A model generated the notes under the pieces. It was not told the DNA's origin, did not search any database, and was given only the letters and a program-made list of their open reading frames with translations. From positions 1 to 6,293 of the forward strand of contig JALTAS010000261.1 of NCBI GenBank assembly GCA_027058925.1: DNA of 6,293 bases. Reading direction: 5' to 3'. Positions 1-5,541 of the stretch are shown here, piece after piece. The translations under genes were made by a program, and so were the position numbers. Within the stretch, counting starts at the first letter, position 1; the number at the start of each line of letters is the position of its first letter. The DNA is from Persephonella sp. GTDB lineage: Bacteria > Aquificota > Aquificia > Aquificales > Hydrogenothermaceae.

Positions 1-487
1 ATAAGTTTGACACACCATCTCTTATAAAATATATAACAATAGGAATGTTTGAATAATAAAAGAACTCTTTTCCGAAAATATAAGAAAGAGAGGCCAAAAA
101 TACCATTCCAGACCAGATAAATATATCTGATTTTGAACTGTACCTTTTAAAGATCAGCAATAATCCAGAAAGTGAAATAATAAATTTAGATATTTCAGGA
201 TAAAAAAAGTTAGAGGTTATATATGACAAAAAAATCGCCAAATAAAATACCGAAAAAAGAAGTCTGTAACCTATATAGCTGTCTGATGTTGTATGCAGAA
301 AAAGAAAGTAAAAATATATTATAAAAAGACCATCTATGATCTGAAGGTTTCCTGCGTAGGCATTTATTGAAATGTAAGATATTAAGGTCAGTAAAGCGCC
401 AATCAGGTATACGGTTTTTCTGAGCTCCCCCTCAAGGAAATAAGATCCAACTATATATATAAGCCACGAAAAGATAAGAGCCTGCAT
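1..487 (-). CDS. Unidentified multi-pass membrane protein, 3' end beyond window
   Basis: An open frame starts at the ATG at 487-485 and stays open for 162 codons to the left edge, so the C-terminus is missing. I do not recognise the family. The protein is strongly hydrophobic, with about five or six candidate membrane segments near residues 4-18, 25-45, 50-65, 76-92, 102-113 and 122-138. They are separated by short polar loops such as EGELRK (19-24) and KRYSSKSD (114-121). No catalytic or metal-binding motif is visible. The start codon directly abuts the TAG of the FliN-like gene, and no strong Shine-Dalgarno precedes it, which suggests translational coupling. The context would suggest a flagellar or secretion export-gate protein. 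However, I see no FliP, FliQ or FliR signature, and it has too many segments for a typical FliO. That it is coding is fairly secure; its function is unknown. Confidence 0.75.
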   Translation of the reverse strand, partial: MQALIFSWLIYIVGSYFLEGELRKTVYLIGALLTLISYISINAYAGNLQIIDGLFIIYFYFLFLHTTSDSYIGYRLLFSVFYLAIFLSYITSNFFYPEISKFIISLSGLLLIFKRYSSKSDIFIWSGMVFLASLSYIFGKEFFYYSNIPIVIYFIRDGVSNL

Positions 488-925
488 CTAAATATAAAGT
501 TCCAGTATTTTCAGTCTAAAATTTTGCTCATCCTTTTTTAGAATACCTTTTCCTATGATATCACCATTTACAAGAAGTTCTACATCAAACTGGTCAGAGT
601 TTGAAAGTAAAATCTGTGAGGTTTCTCCAATGTTGTCAATCTCAGAAAGGGGGATCTCCTTGCTGAAAAGTTTTAGGACTACAGGGAGTGATATATTTTT
701 TGATACTATCTGCTGTGGCTGTTCATTAACCTTTTTTTTCTTTGTTTTTGAGGTTTTTATAATGATTCCATAATCAAAAAACTGCCCTTCATTTTCCACA
801 TCAAAAATAATATCTTCAGGTGATACATCAACAGACTCATACACATCTGTATGGGTTTCTTCTGATCCAAAAATATCTTTGAAAAGATTCTCCCCCCAGT
901 CTGAACCTTTTATAAAAACAAGCAT
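488..925 (-). CDS. FliN-like SpoA-domain protein (C-ring type)
   Basis: The protein has 145 residues from the ATG at 925. Residues about 77-143 resemble the SpoA (FliN/SctQ C-terminal) domain: a beta-rich start NISLPVVLKLFSKEIPL, a middle segment near 100-112, then the typical VELLVNGDIIGKG (115-127) and a closing beta strand. In this family SpoA domains dimerise to build the flagellar switch C-ring or the type III secretion sorting platform at the inner membrane. The N-terminal half (1-70) is acidic, then very lysine-rich (KTKKKK, 60-65), and matches nothing I know. The gene lies between a FliM-like gene and a membrane protein gene on the same strand. The ATG at 925 has only a weak ribosome site. 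The same frame stays open for 36 codons upstream, so the original N-terminus may lie further up (see 926-1081). The family call rests on one domain pattern only. Confidence 0.55.
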   Translation of the reverse strand: MLVFIKGSDWGENLFKDIFGSEETHTDVYESVDVSPEDIIFDVENEGQFFDYGIIIKTSKTKKKKVNEQPQQIVSKNISLPVVLKLFSKEIPLSEIDNIGETSQILLSNSDQFDVELLVNGDIIGKGILKKDEQNFRLKILELYI

Positions 926-1081
926 AACAAAAAGATCACTTCTGATGAATAAGCTGTTGTTATTATCTGTTACGCAGTAATAATTTTCCCCTTTTTTTTC
1001 AGGCTCATTTACAGCCTTTTCTTTTACTTTTTTTTACAGTTCAGACAGTTTTTTCTTTATTCCTTCCCTAATATCATCCTC
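926..1081 (-). pseudogene. Interrupted upstream extension of the FliN-like gene
   Basis: This stretch between the FliM-like stop and the FliN-like ATG is open in the FliN-like frame except for a single TAA at 1036-1034. It reads 15 sense codons before the stop (EDDIREGIKKKLSEL) and 36 after it, starting KKVKEKAVNEPEKKG and leading directly into the ATG at 925. The composition looks coding. A strong ribosome site, TAGGAGG (1084-1078), overlaps the upstream stop codon. The only codon at normal spacing in the right frame is ATT at 1072-1070. The ATG at 1077-1075 is in another frame and gives only six residues. I infer that the FliN-like gene once started here and was cut by a nonsense change such as CAA to TAA, or that the sequence has an error. 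Alternatively, it is a plain spacer and translation begins at 925. Confidence 0.45.
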
Positions 1082-1084
1082 CTA
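1078..1084 (-). promoter_or_regulatory. Strong Shine-Dalgarno overlapping the FliM-like stop
   Basis: TAGGAGG on the minus strand contains the TAG stop of the FliM-like gene and a near-perfect ribosome site. It implies coupled initiation of a downstream gene about 5-9 nt further on. Yet no ATG, GTG or TTG in the FliN-like frame sits there; only ATT at 1072-1070 does. This supports the view that the downstream gene's start has been altered or is non-canonical. Confidence 0.55.
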
Positions 1085-1825
1085 AGAGATAAAGTCTTTT
1101 ATTCTCAGATTAATATTAATCTCTTTTCCTTCTTTGAGATCGTTTATATCTATCACAACAGGTTCAGACTCAATTTCCAGCCTTATTTTTAAAAGATTTT
1201 TTAATCCCTTTAATCTTTTTTTACCTAGTGATGTTGGGGGTGAATATATAAATGGTGATATCTCTTCGTTTTCGAGAAGCTCTTTTTCTATCCATATGGA
1301 AATTTCAGTTTTGGATTCTTCCAGACTGAAGATGTACTCCAGCTTTACAAACTGATCCTCATAAAACTGTAATGATGAGCTGTTTATCTTTTTGTACGAA
1401 AAAGGAAGATCTTTTTTCAGCTCTGAAACAAAATTTTCTGACAGGCTTTCTACAAAATTTTGAACATTGAATTTTTCATCAAAAAGTCTGTACAGATCTC
1501 CTGTTTTTTCTTTTACAGCATCTTCTATATCCTCGGATACTGTCAGATATACCCTGTACTTTTTTTCAACATCGTATCCAGAAACAAAGAAATTTTTATT
1601 GTCCACATTACTACCTTCATAGGCTTTAAATGATATTAGATGAACTTTTACAGGAAGGTTAGATATGAGAAAACTTTTAAGGATATTTTTGTATTTATAG
1701 GCAAGAAAACTGTATTCCTCTTTTATTTTAAGAGTTTGTGATGTATAATCTACTTCTCTTTTCTCTTGGCTGTAAACCTCTCTAAAGAGGGCATCAAGCT
1801 CCTCTTTAGAAACTTTATATTTCAT
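1082..1825 (-). CDS. FliM-like C-ring protein, short and divergent
   Basis: The protein has 247 residues from the ATG at 1825, chosen because GGGGAG lies four bases upstream (1835-1830) and because FliM-like similarity begins at once. The first residues, KVSKEELDALF (4-14), resemble the N-terminal peptide of FliM that binds phosphorylated CheY (typically SQxEIDALL). Residues about 50-185 alternate beta strands and helices and could be a shortened middle (CheC-like) domain. Residues about 210-247, starting LLKIRLEIESEPVVIDINDL, resemble the opening of a SpoA domain, but the protein ends before the usual VNG strand. FliM is usually about 320-340 residues, so this is small and may lack part of the C-terminal domain. 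The FliN-like gene follows on the same strand. A switch or sorting-platform role is inferred. A reading extended to an ATG at 1987 would overlap pabB and is rejected. Confidence 0.5.
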   Translation of the reverse strand: MKYKVSKEELDALFREVYSQEKREVDYTSQTLKIKEEYSFLAYKYKNILKSFLISNLPVKVHLISFKAYEGSNVDNKNFFVSGYDVEKKYRVYLTVSEDIEDAVKEKTGDLYRLFDEKFNVQNFVESLSENFVSELKKDLPFSYKKINSSSLQFYEDQFVKLEYIFSLEESKTEISIWIEKELLENEEISPFIYSPPTSLGKKRLKGLKNLLKIRLEIESEPVVIDINDLKEGKEININLRIKDFIS

Positions 1826-1829
1826 ATCT

Positions 1830-1870
1830 CTCCCCTGAGAAAAATCCTTAATTATAATTATATATAATTT
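1830..1870. promoter_or_regulatory. Divergent promoter region between FliM-like gene and pabB
   Basis: The 61-base gap separates two divergent starts. It holds AATTATATATAATT (1856-1869), a perfect 14-bp palindrome, so a consensus -10 box TATAAT occurs on both strands: plus 1863-1868 and 1853-1858, minus 1862-1857 and 1856-1851. No convincing -35 box accompanies them. The ribosome site of the FliM-like gene, GGGGAG (minus, 1835-1830), is at the left side. That of pabB, AAGGA (1879-1883), lies just to the right of this region. The palindrome could be simply two back-to-back -10 elements or a small operator. Confidence 0.45.
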
Positions 1871-1886
1871 TGGTTGAGAAGGAAGA

Positions 1887-3056
1887 ATGAAAATTGAGAT
1901 TTTTTCTGATAAAGCTGGCTGGATAGAAGGTATAAAAGAGGCAACATTTGAAAAACCTGTTTTAGCAGGGGTTTTCAAAGACAACATCTTTTTTTTAGGA
2001 AGCAGAAAGCTGAAAACAGATAATCCTCTTCCTGTAATTCAGAAAATTATTGAAAAGAAAAGATACTACGCTGCCGGATTTATATCCTATGATTATAAGA
2101 GATATATCTTCAAAGAAGAAACTAAAAAAAGAAGAGATATAGGTCTTCCTTTTATTTTTGTTGCTTTTTTTAAGGGTTTTAAAAAGGGATTAAAGAATAA
2201 AAAATCCAGTAAAAGCTCAGTAAGATCAATCATTTTAAATGAAACTGCCGACAGTTTTTCAAAAAAAGTTCTACAGGCAAAAAAATATATTAGCGAAGGA
2301 GATATTTACCAGATAAATCTTTCACACAGAATACAGATAGAGGGTTTTTTTGATACCTACAGTATATTCAGAAATCTTATTGAATATCAGCCTTCTCCCT
2401 TTCTGATGCATATTAAAACCCCTCATTTTTCTGTGATATCTGGCTCTATGGAGCTTTTTCTAAAGAAAAAAGGAAAAAACTTAACAACAAAACCTATAAA
2501 AGGAACAAGACCAAAAGGTAAAAACAAAATCCAGACAAAAAAGCTAACCGATGAACTTCTATCATCAGAAAAAGAAAGGGCAGAAAACCTTATGATAACA
2601 GACCTTATGAGGAATGATCTTGGAAGGATATCAGAAAAAGGATCTGTAAGGGTTGAAAAACTTTTTGAGGTTGAGCATTACAGCTCTGTCCTCCAGATGA
2701 GCTCAACTGTTGTTGGAAGGCTTAAAGAAGGGCTTTCCTTAAAGGATATTATCCACTCAACATTTCCTCCCGGATCTGTAACAGGAGCACCAAAAAAGAG
2801 GGCTGTTGAGATAATAGATCTTATAGAAGAAAAAAGGAGGGAGATTTACTGCGGAACAACATTTGTTATAAAACCTGATCTTGATTTTGTGATGAGCGTT
2901 GCCATAAGACAGTCTATTTTCAAAAAAAACAGATGCTACATCTATGTTGGAAGCGGGATAGTTGCTGATTCAGATCCTTATCAGGAATACACAGAAACCC
3001 TTATAAAAGCTCAGGCTAATCTGAAAGCTATGGGGTTAGATCTTGATATTTTCTGA
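1887..3056 (+). CDS. pabB: Aminodeoxychorismate synthase component I (PabB)
   Basis: This 389-residue chorismate-binding enzyme converts chorismate to 4-amino-4-deoxychorismate with ammonia supplied by the PabA amidotransferase, on the way to p-aminobenzoate and folate in the cytosol. The N-terminal part carries GFISYDY (64-70). The C-terminal catalytic domain carries IYQINLS (140-146), PIKGT (203-207), ITDLMRNDLGRI (237-248), FPPGSVTGAPKKRA (293-306) and the closing GSGIVADSDPYQEY (355-368). Lys205 in PIKGT is the PabB hallmark; anthranilate synthase TrpE has Ala there (PIAGT), so this is PabB rather than TrpE. There is no fused PabC lyase domain, and no pabA or pabC gene lies next to it. 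A Lys-rich linker (97-109) separates the two halves. The start follows AAGGA at 1879-1883. The last 21 nt overlap the 3' end of the oppositely oriented recombinase gene. Confidence 0.95.
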   Translation: MKIEIFSDKAGWIEGIKEATFEKPVLAGVFKDNIFFLGSRKLKTDNPLPVIQKIIEKKRYYAAGFISYDYKRYIFKEETKKRRDIGLPFIFVAFFKGFKKGLKNKKSSKSSVRSIILNETADSFSKKVLQAKKYISEGDIYQINLSHRIQIEGFFDTYSIFRNLIEYQPSPFLMHIKTPHFSVISGSMELFLKKKGKNLTTKPIKGTRPKGKNKIQTKKLTDELLSSEKERAENLMITDLMRNDLGRISEKGSVRVEKLFEVEHYSSVLQMSSTVVGRLKEGLSLKDIIHSTFPPGSVTGAPKKRAVEIIDLIEEKRREIYCGTTFVIKPDLDFVMSVAIRQSIFKKNRCYIYVGSGIVADSDPYQEYTETLIKAQANLKAMGLDLDIF

Positions 3057-3914
3057 AAGGGCTTTTGTTGCCTTAAGAAGCTGTTTCTGACCTACCTTTG
3101 CATACCTTGCTGTTGTTATTGGGGAGGCATGTCCTAATAGCTCCTGAATTATTCTAAGCTCTGCTCCAGACTGGAGGGCTATTGTTGCTGCTGTATGCCT
3201 GAGTTTGTGAGGATGAAGGGATATACTGCATCTTTTTCCTATATTGACTATCATCTTCCACAGACTAAAATAAGATATAGGAAAAACCTTTTCTGAGCTG
3301 TTAAACATAAGGTATTCATAAAACAGTCTCATAGGTTCTCCGGTTATGGGAACCTCCCTTTCTTTTCCTCCTTTTCCTTCAACCCTTATGTATATTATGT
3401 CCTGATCTTTTATATCAAGAGTGTATATTGAGTCTGTTGTGTAGATCTTTCTTTCATGCTCTATAAGTATATTTTTCCTTTTTATTCCAAGAAGCTCTGA
3501 TGATCTGAGACCTGTTGTTAGCATAAGAACAACTATTACCCTCTCTGTTAATGTTCTTGTTGCGTTAATCACTTTTTTTATCTCCTCGTGGGAAAGGGCT
3601 GAGGGTATCTTTTGTGATATTTTTGGCCTGTGGGATCTGGTTATCGGGGAAGAGTTTACTATCTCAAGATCAATCAGATACTCAAAAAATGAGTTTATAC
3701 AGGCAAGCTTTCTTGCTATTGTTGATGATTTTCTTCTTTTTGACTGGAGAACCATTCTGAACTTTGCTATATCAGCTTTTGTGATCTTTTCCACATCTTT
3801 ATCGCCTATTATCTGCAAAAACTGATTTAAGTCTGCCCTGTAATTTTTTATCGTATGCTCAGATTTGTCTGAGATATAGGAGAGAAAAAGCTCTGCACAT
3901 TCAGATATTTTCAT
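3036..3914 (-). CDS. Xer-type tyrosine recombinase
   Basis: This 292-residue recombinase is close to the usual XerC/XerD size (about 300). Residues 1-90 form the SAM-like core-binding domain, including SEHTIKNYRADLNQF (18-32). The catalytic domain shows all expected residues: Arg137 in TTGLRSSEL, Lys181 in GKGGKER, His236 and Arg239 in HPHKLRH, His262 in LLGHAS, and the nucleophile Tyr271 in ARYAKV. The likely role is resolution of chromosome dimers at a dif site, in which case a single recombinase might act alone; an integrase role cannot be excluded. The Arg137 to Lys181 distance is 44 residues against 24 in E. coli XerD, so there is an insertion of about 20 residues in the hairpin region. 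The start is set by AAGGTGG just upstream. The first 14 nt overlap the end of ubiX, implying co-transcription. No phage or integron genes are nearby. Confidence 0.93.
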   Translation of the reverse strand: MKISECAELFLSYISDKSEHTIKNYRADLNQFLQIIGDKDVEKITKADIAKFRMVLQSKRRKSSTIARKLACINSFFEYLIDLEIVNSSPITRSHRPKISQKIPSALSHEEIKKVINATRTLTERVIVVLMLTTGLRSSELLGIKRKNILIEHERKIYTTDSIYTLDIKDQDIIYIRVEGKGGKEREVPITGEPMRLFYEYLMFNSSEKVFPISYFSLWKMIVNIGKRCSISLHPHKLRHTAATIALQSGAELRIIQELLGHASPITTARYAKVGQKQLLKATKALSENIKI

Positions 3915-4479
3915 CTTTCCACCTTCTGTACAGGTTGTGATTAATACCAAAATGATCAAGTACCTTGCCAACAACAAAATTAATCATATCATCAACAGTT
4001 TTTGGATTATTATAAAAAGCTGGAGATGCAACAGCAACAGTCCCTCCTGCAACTGTGATCTTTTCCATATTTTTGATATGTATAAGTGATAAAGGCATCT
4101 CCCGAACAAGCATAAAAAGTTTTTTCCTTTCTTTCAGAGCAACATCACAAACCCTGTGTATAAGGTTGTTTGATATTCCGTTTGCAACAGCTCCAAGAGT
4201 TCCTGTTGAACAGGGAGCAACTATAACCCCTTTTGTTTCTATAAGCCTTGAACCGCTTGAGATAGGAGATTCAATCATATTCTGGTCGTAAAAAGTACAG
4301 TTTTCTGGCAGATTTTTGAGAAAATCCTCTTTTTTAATTCCTGATTCTTCTTCCATAACCTTAAATCCGCTTTCTGATACAATCAGATAAACAAAATGAC
4401 CCTTTAAAAGTTCATGAAGAATTCTTTCTCCGTATATAAAACCGCTTGCCCCTGTTATACATAAAACTATCTTTTCCAT
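3901..4479 (-). CDS. ubiX: Flavin prenyltransferase UbiX
   Basis: This 192-residue protein attaches a dimethylallyl group to FMN, giving the prenylated FMN cofactor used by UbiD-family decarboxylases in quinone and aromatic acid metabolism. The N-terminus has the flavin-binding ITGASGFIYG (8-17). The core has APCSTGTLGAVANGISNNLI (88-107), LVREMPLSLIHIKNM (124-138) and SPAFYNNPKTVDDMINF (152-168), all classical UbiX/Pad1 signatures, and the length is typical. The start is set by alignment to the family N-terminus. Oddly, no Shine-Dalgarno precedes it; CCTCCT stands there instead, and the best promoter leaves a leader of only about ten bases. A frame extended to an ATG at 4554 would run into the DedA gene and is rejected. 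No ubiD gene is in the window. If the organism makes menaquinone by the futalosine route, the cofactor could serve its UbiD-like decarboxylase (inference). Confidence 0.95.
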   Translation of the reverse strand: MEKIVLCITGASGFIYGERILHELLKGHFVYLIVSESGFKVMEEESGIKKEDFLKNLPENCTFYDQNMIESPISSGSRLIETKGVIVAPCSTGTLGAVANGISNNLIHRVCDVALKERKKLFMLVREMPLSLIHIKNMEKITVAGGTVAVASPAFYNNPKTVDDMINFVVGKVLDHFGINHNLYRRWKDENI

Positions 4480-4529
4480 AGGAGGATTATGCCATAGGTT
4501 ATAATAATATTCTATTAGTTGTCGGAGGT
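4480..4529. promoter_or_regulatory. Divergent promoter region between ubiX and the dedA-family gene
   Basis: The 57-base gap carries overlapping -10 boxes. On the plus strand TATAAT lies at 4500-4505, ahead of the dedA-family gene, with no good -35. On the minus strand TATAAC lies at 4503-4498 and is preceded by CCGACA (4525-4520) at a 16-base spacing, a fair sigma70-type promoter for ubiX. The -10 boxes share bases, so the two promoters should compete. Transcription from the minus-strand promoter would begin roughly ten bases before the ubiX ATG. Confidence 0.45.
4524..4529 (+). promoter_or_regulatory. Shine-Dalgarno that decides the dedA-family start
   Basis: GGAGGT is a near-perfect ribosome site. 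With seven bases of spacing it points at ATA at 4537-4539, directly after an in-frame TAA at 4534-4536. No ATG, GTG or TTG occurs near this site in the coding frame; the next is the ATG at 4684, about 150 bases away and inside the conserved protein. Confidence 0.75.
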
Positions 4530-4536
4530 AATTTAA

Positions 4537-5103
4537 ATAGAAGGTCTTGAGCATTTTCTACAGAATTACGGATATATAGCTGTTTTTATCGGTACATTTC
4601 TGGAGGGTGAACTTTTCCTGCTTGTTGTTGGATTTTTTATAAAGCTTAAGCTTCTTAACCCCTATGTATCTCTGGTCTCTGCAATGGCAGGGGCATTTCT
4701 CCACGAGATAATCTACTTTCTTGTTGGTAAATGGAAGGGAAGACAGTTTCTCCTGAGAAACAGACATACAAGAAAGGAGTATATGAGGGCAAAAAGACTT
4801 CTTCATAAATATGGTATCTTATCAATTTTTATAATCAGGTTTTTTTACGGTATGAGGATGATCCCAATGATGCTGATGGGTGCAACGGGCTTTGGAACTG
4901 TAAGATTTGTTTTTTTTAATCTCATATCCCTCTTTTTCTGGGCTGTGATTTACCTTTCTGTAGGTTATTTCTTCGGGAAAGCAGCAGAGCATTTCTTTGG
5001 GGAGGCTAAAGAATACTACTTTATAGCTGTCGTTGTGATAATCCTTTTTCTGTTTCTTATTCTTATATATCCAAGGATAGTGGAAAAGGTCAGAAAAGAA
5101 TGA
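4537..5103 (+). CDS. DedA-family membrane protein with probable ATA start
   Basis: The frame gives 188 residues if begun at ATA (4537). DedA proteins are polytopic inner-membrane proteins of the SNARE-associated/VTT superfamily, about 200 residues long, linked to lipid carrier flipping, proton-motive force and membrane homeostasis. The N-terminus, EGLEHFLQNYGYIAVFIGTF followed by LEGE (residues 2-25), is the characteristic DedA opening. A glycine-rich hydrophobic stretch follows (26-64), including GKWKGRQ (64-70), then the conserved two-arginine motif RFFYGMR (Arg101, Arg107), and hydrophobic segments near 120-145 and 152-172. The first standard start codon, ATG at 4684, is residue 50 and would remove the conserved opening and first membrane segment. 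A strong ribosome site fits the ATA and nothing else. The stop abuts that of the convergent stress-protein gene. Alternatives are a start-codon mutation or a sequencing error changing ATG to ATA. The family is sure; the start is likely but unproven. Confidence 0.88.
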   Translation: MEGLEHFLQNYGYIAVFIGTFLEGELFLLVVGFFIKLKLLNPYVSLVSAMAGAFLHEIIYFLVGKWKGRQFLLRNRHTRKEYMRAKRLLHKYGILSIFIIRFFYGMRMIPMMLMGATGFGTVRFVFFNLISLFFWAVIYLSVGYFFGKAAEHFFGEAKEYYFIAVVVIILFLFLILIYPRIVEKVRKE

Positions 5104-5538
5104 TCATTTAACAACAAGAACAGACTGGTTGGCATACTTAACAAGATTTCCTGCTGTTGTACCAAGTATCATCCTTTTGAAACCCCCAACTCCTCTATGG
5201 CCTACAACTATGAGATCACATCCATTTTGATCAGCGTAAGCCATGAGCTCTTCTGCCGGCTCTCCTTCAACAACCTTTGTTATCGCTTTTACTTCTTTTT
5301 CCTCAGCTATCTCTTTTGCCTCTTTTAAAAATCTCTCCTCCTTTGAGATCTCCTCCTTTTCATACTGCTCTATCTCCTCAGGAGGAATGTAATCTATGGC
5401 AGCAAATTCAAAAGGTCTTACAACCCCAACTATATGAAGCTCACCTCCACACATCTTTGCAAGATCTACAGCTTTTTTTAAGGCTTTTTTGCTCGCTTCA
5501 GATCCGTCATAACCGATAAGAATTTTTTTGAAAGCCAT
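5104..5538 (-). CDS. Universal stress protein, UspA family, ATP-binding type
   Basis: This 144-residue single-domain cytosolic protein forms dimers in this family and is induced by starvation and other stress. The N-terminus has the usual KKILIGYDGSEASKKAL (4-20) with the conserved Asp11. A charged helical region spans 53-83. The C-terminal nucleotide loop GHRGVGGFKRMILGT (113-127) matches G-x2-G-x9-G-[ST] exactly, so ATP binding is expected, as in MJ0577-like members. The closing strand SVLVVK is typical. It lies 3 nt after leuS on the same strand, with its AGGGG ribosome site inside the leuS end, so it is probably the last gene of a leuS operon. Its TGA stop (5106-5104) directly meets the TGA of the dedA-family gene. 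Confidence 0.96.
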   Translation of the reverse strand: MAFKKILIGYDGSEASKKALKKAVDLAKMCGGELHIVGVVRPFEFAAIDYIPPEEIEQYEKEEISKEERFLKEAKEIAEEKEVKAITKVVEGEPAEELMAYADQNGCDLIVVGHRGVGGFKRMILGTTAGNLVKYANQSVLVVK

Positions 5539-5541
5539 TTT

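Noticed and set aside
555..773. Plus-strand open frame opposite the FliN-like gene, and similar ones at 1134-1355, 4055-4291, 5277-5519 and 5783-6064
   Set aside because: All lie antisense within better supported genes and have no recognisable protein features; they are treated as shadows.
1848..1871. Possible dif-like recombination site in the AT palindrome
   Set aside because: Only the AT-rich core resembles dif. The conserved outer arms are absent, and back-to-back promoters explain it better.
1826..1987. N-terminal extension of the FliM-like gene to an ATG at 1987
   Set aside because: It would overlap the well-supported pabB start. The ATG at 1825 has its own GGGGAG site and begins a FliM-like N-terminus.
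3036..3056. Intrinsic terminators at the tail-to-tail junctions (also 5101-5106)
   Set aside because: No GC-rich hairpin followed by a T-run could be seen at either junction.
3915..3977. Extension of the recombinase gene to an ATG at 3977
   Set aside because: The extra residues are antisense-frame sequence inside ubiX, and Xer proteins start near MKISECAELF. A ribosome site precedes the ATG at 3914.
4480..4497. AGGAGG followed by a three-codon frame ATG CCA TAG on the plus strand
   Set aside because: It lies upstream of the likely -10 box (4500-4505), so it is probably not transcribed with the dedA-family gene.
4480..4554. Extension of ubiX to an ATG at 4554
   Set aside because: The added 25 residues have no UbiX similarity and would overlap the dedA-family coding start.
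4558..4806. Minus-strand open frame of 82 codons opposite the dedA-family gene
   Set aside because: It lies antisense to a clearly conserved protein, has Cys/Lys/Ser-rich low-quality composition and no recognisable domain.
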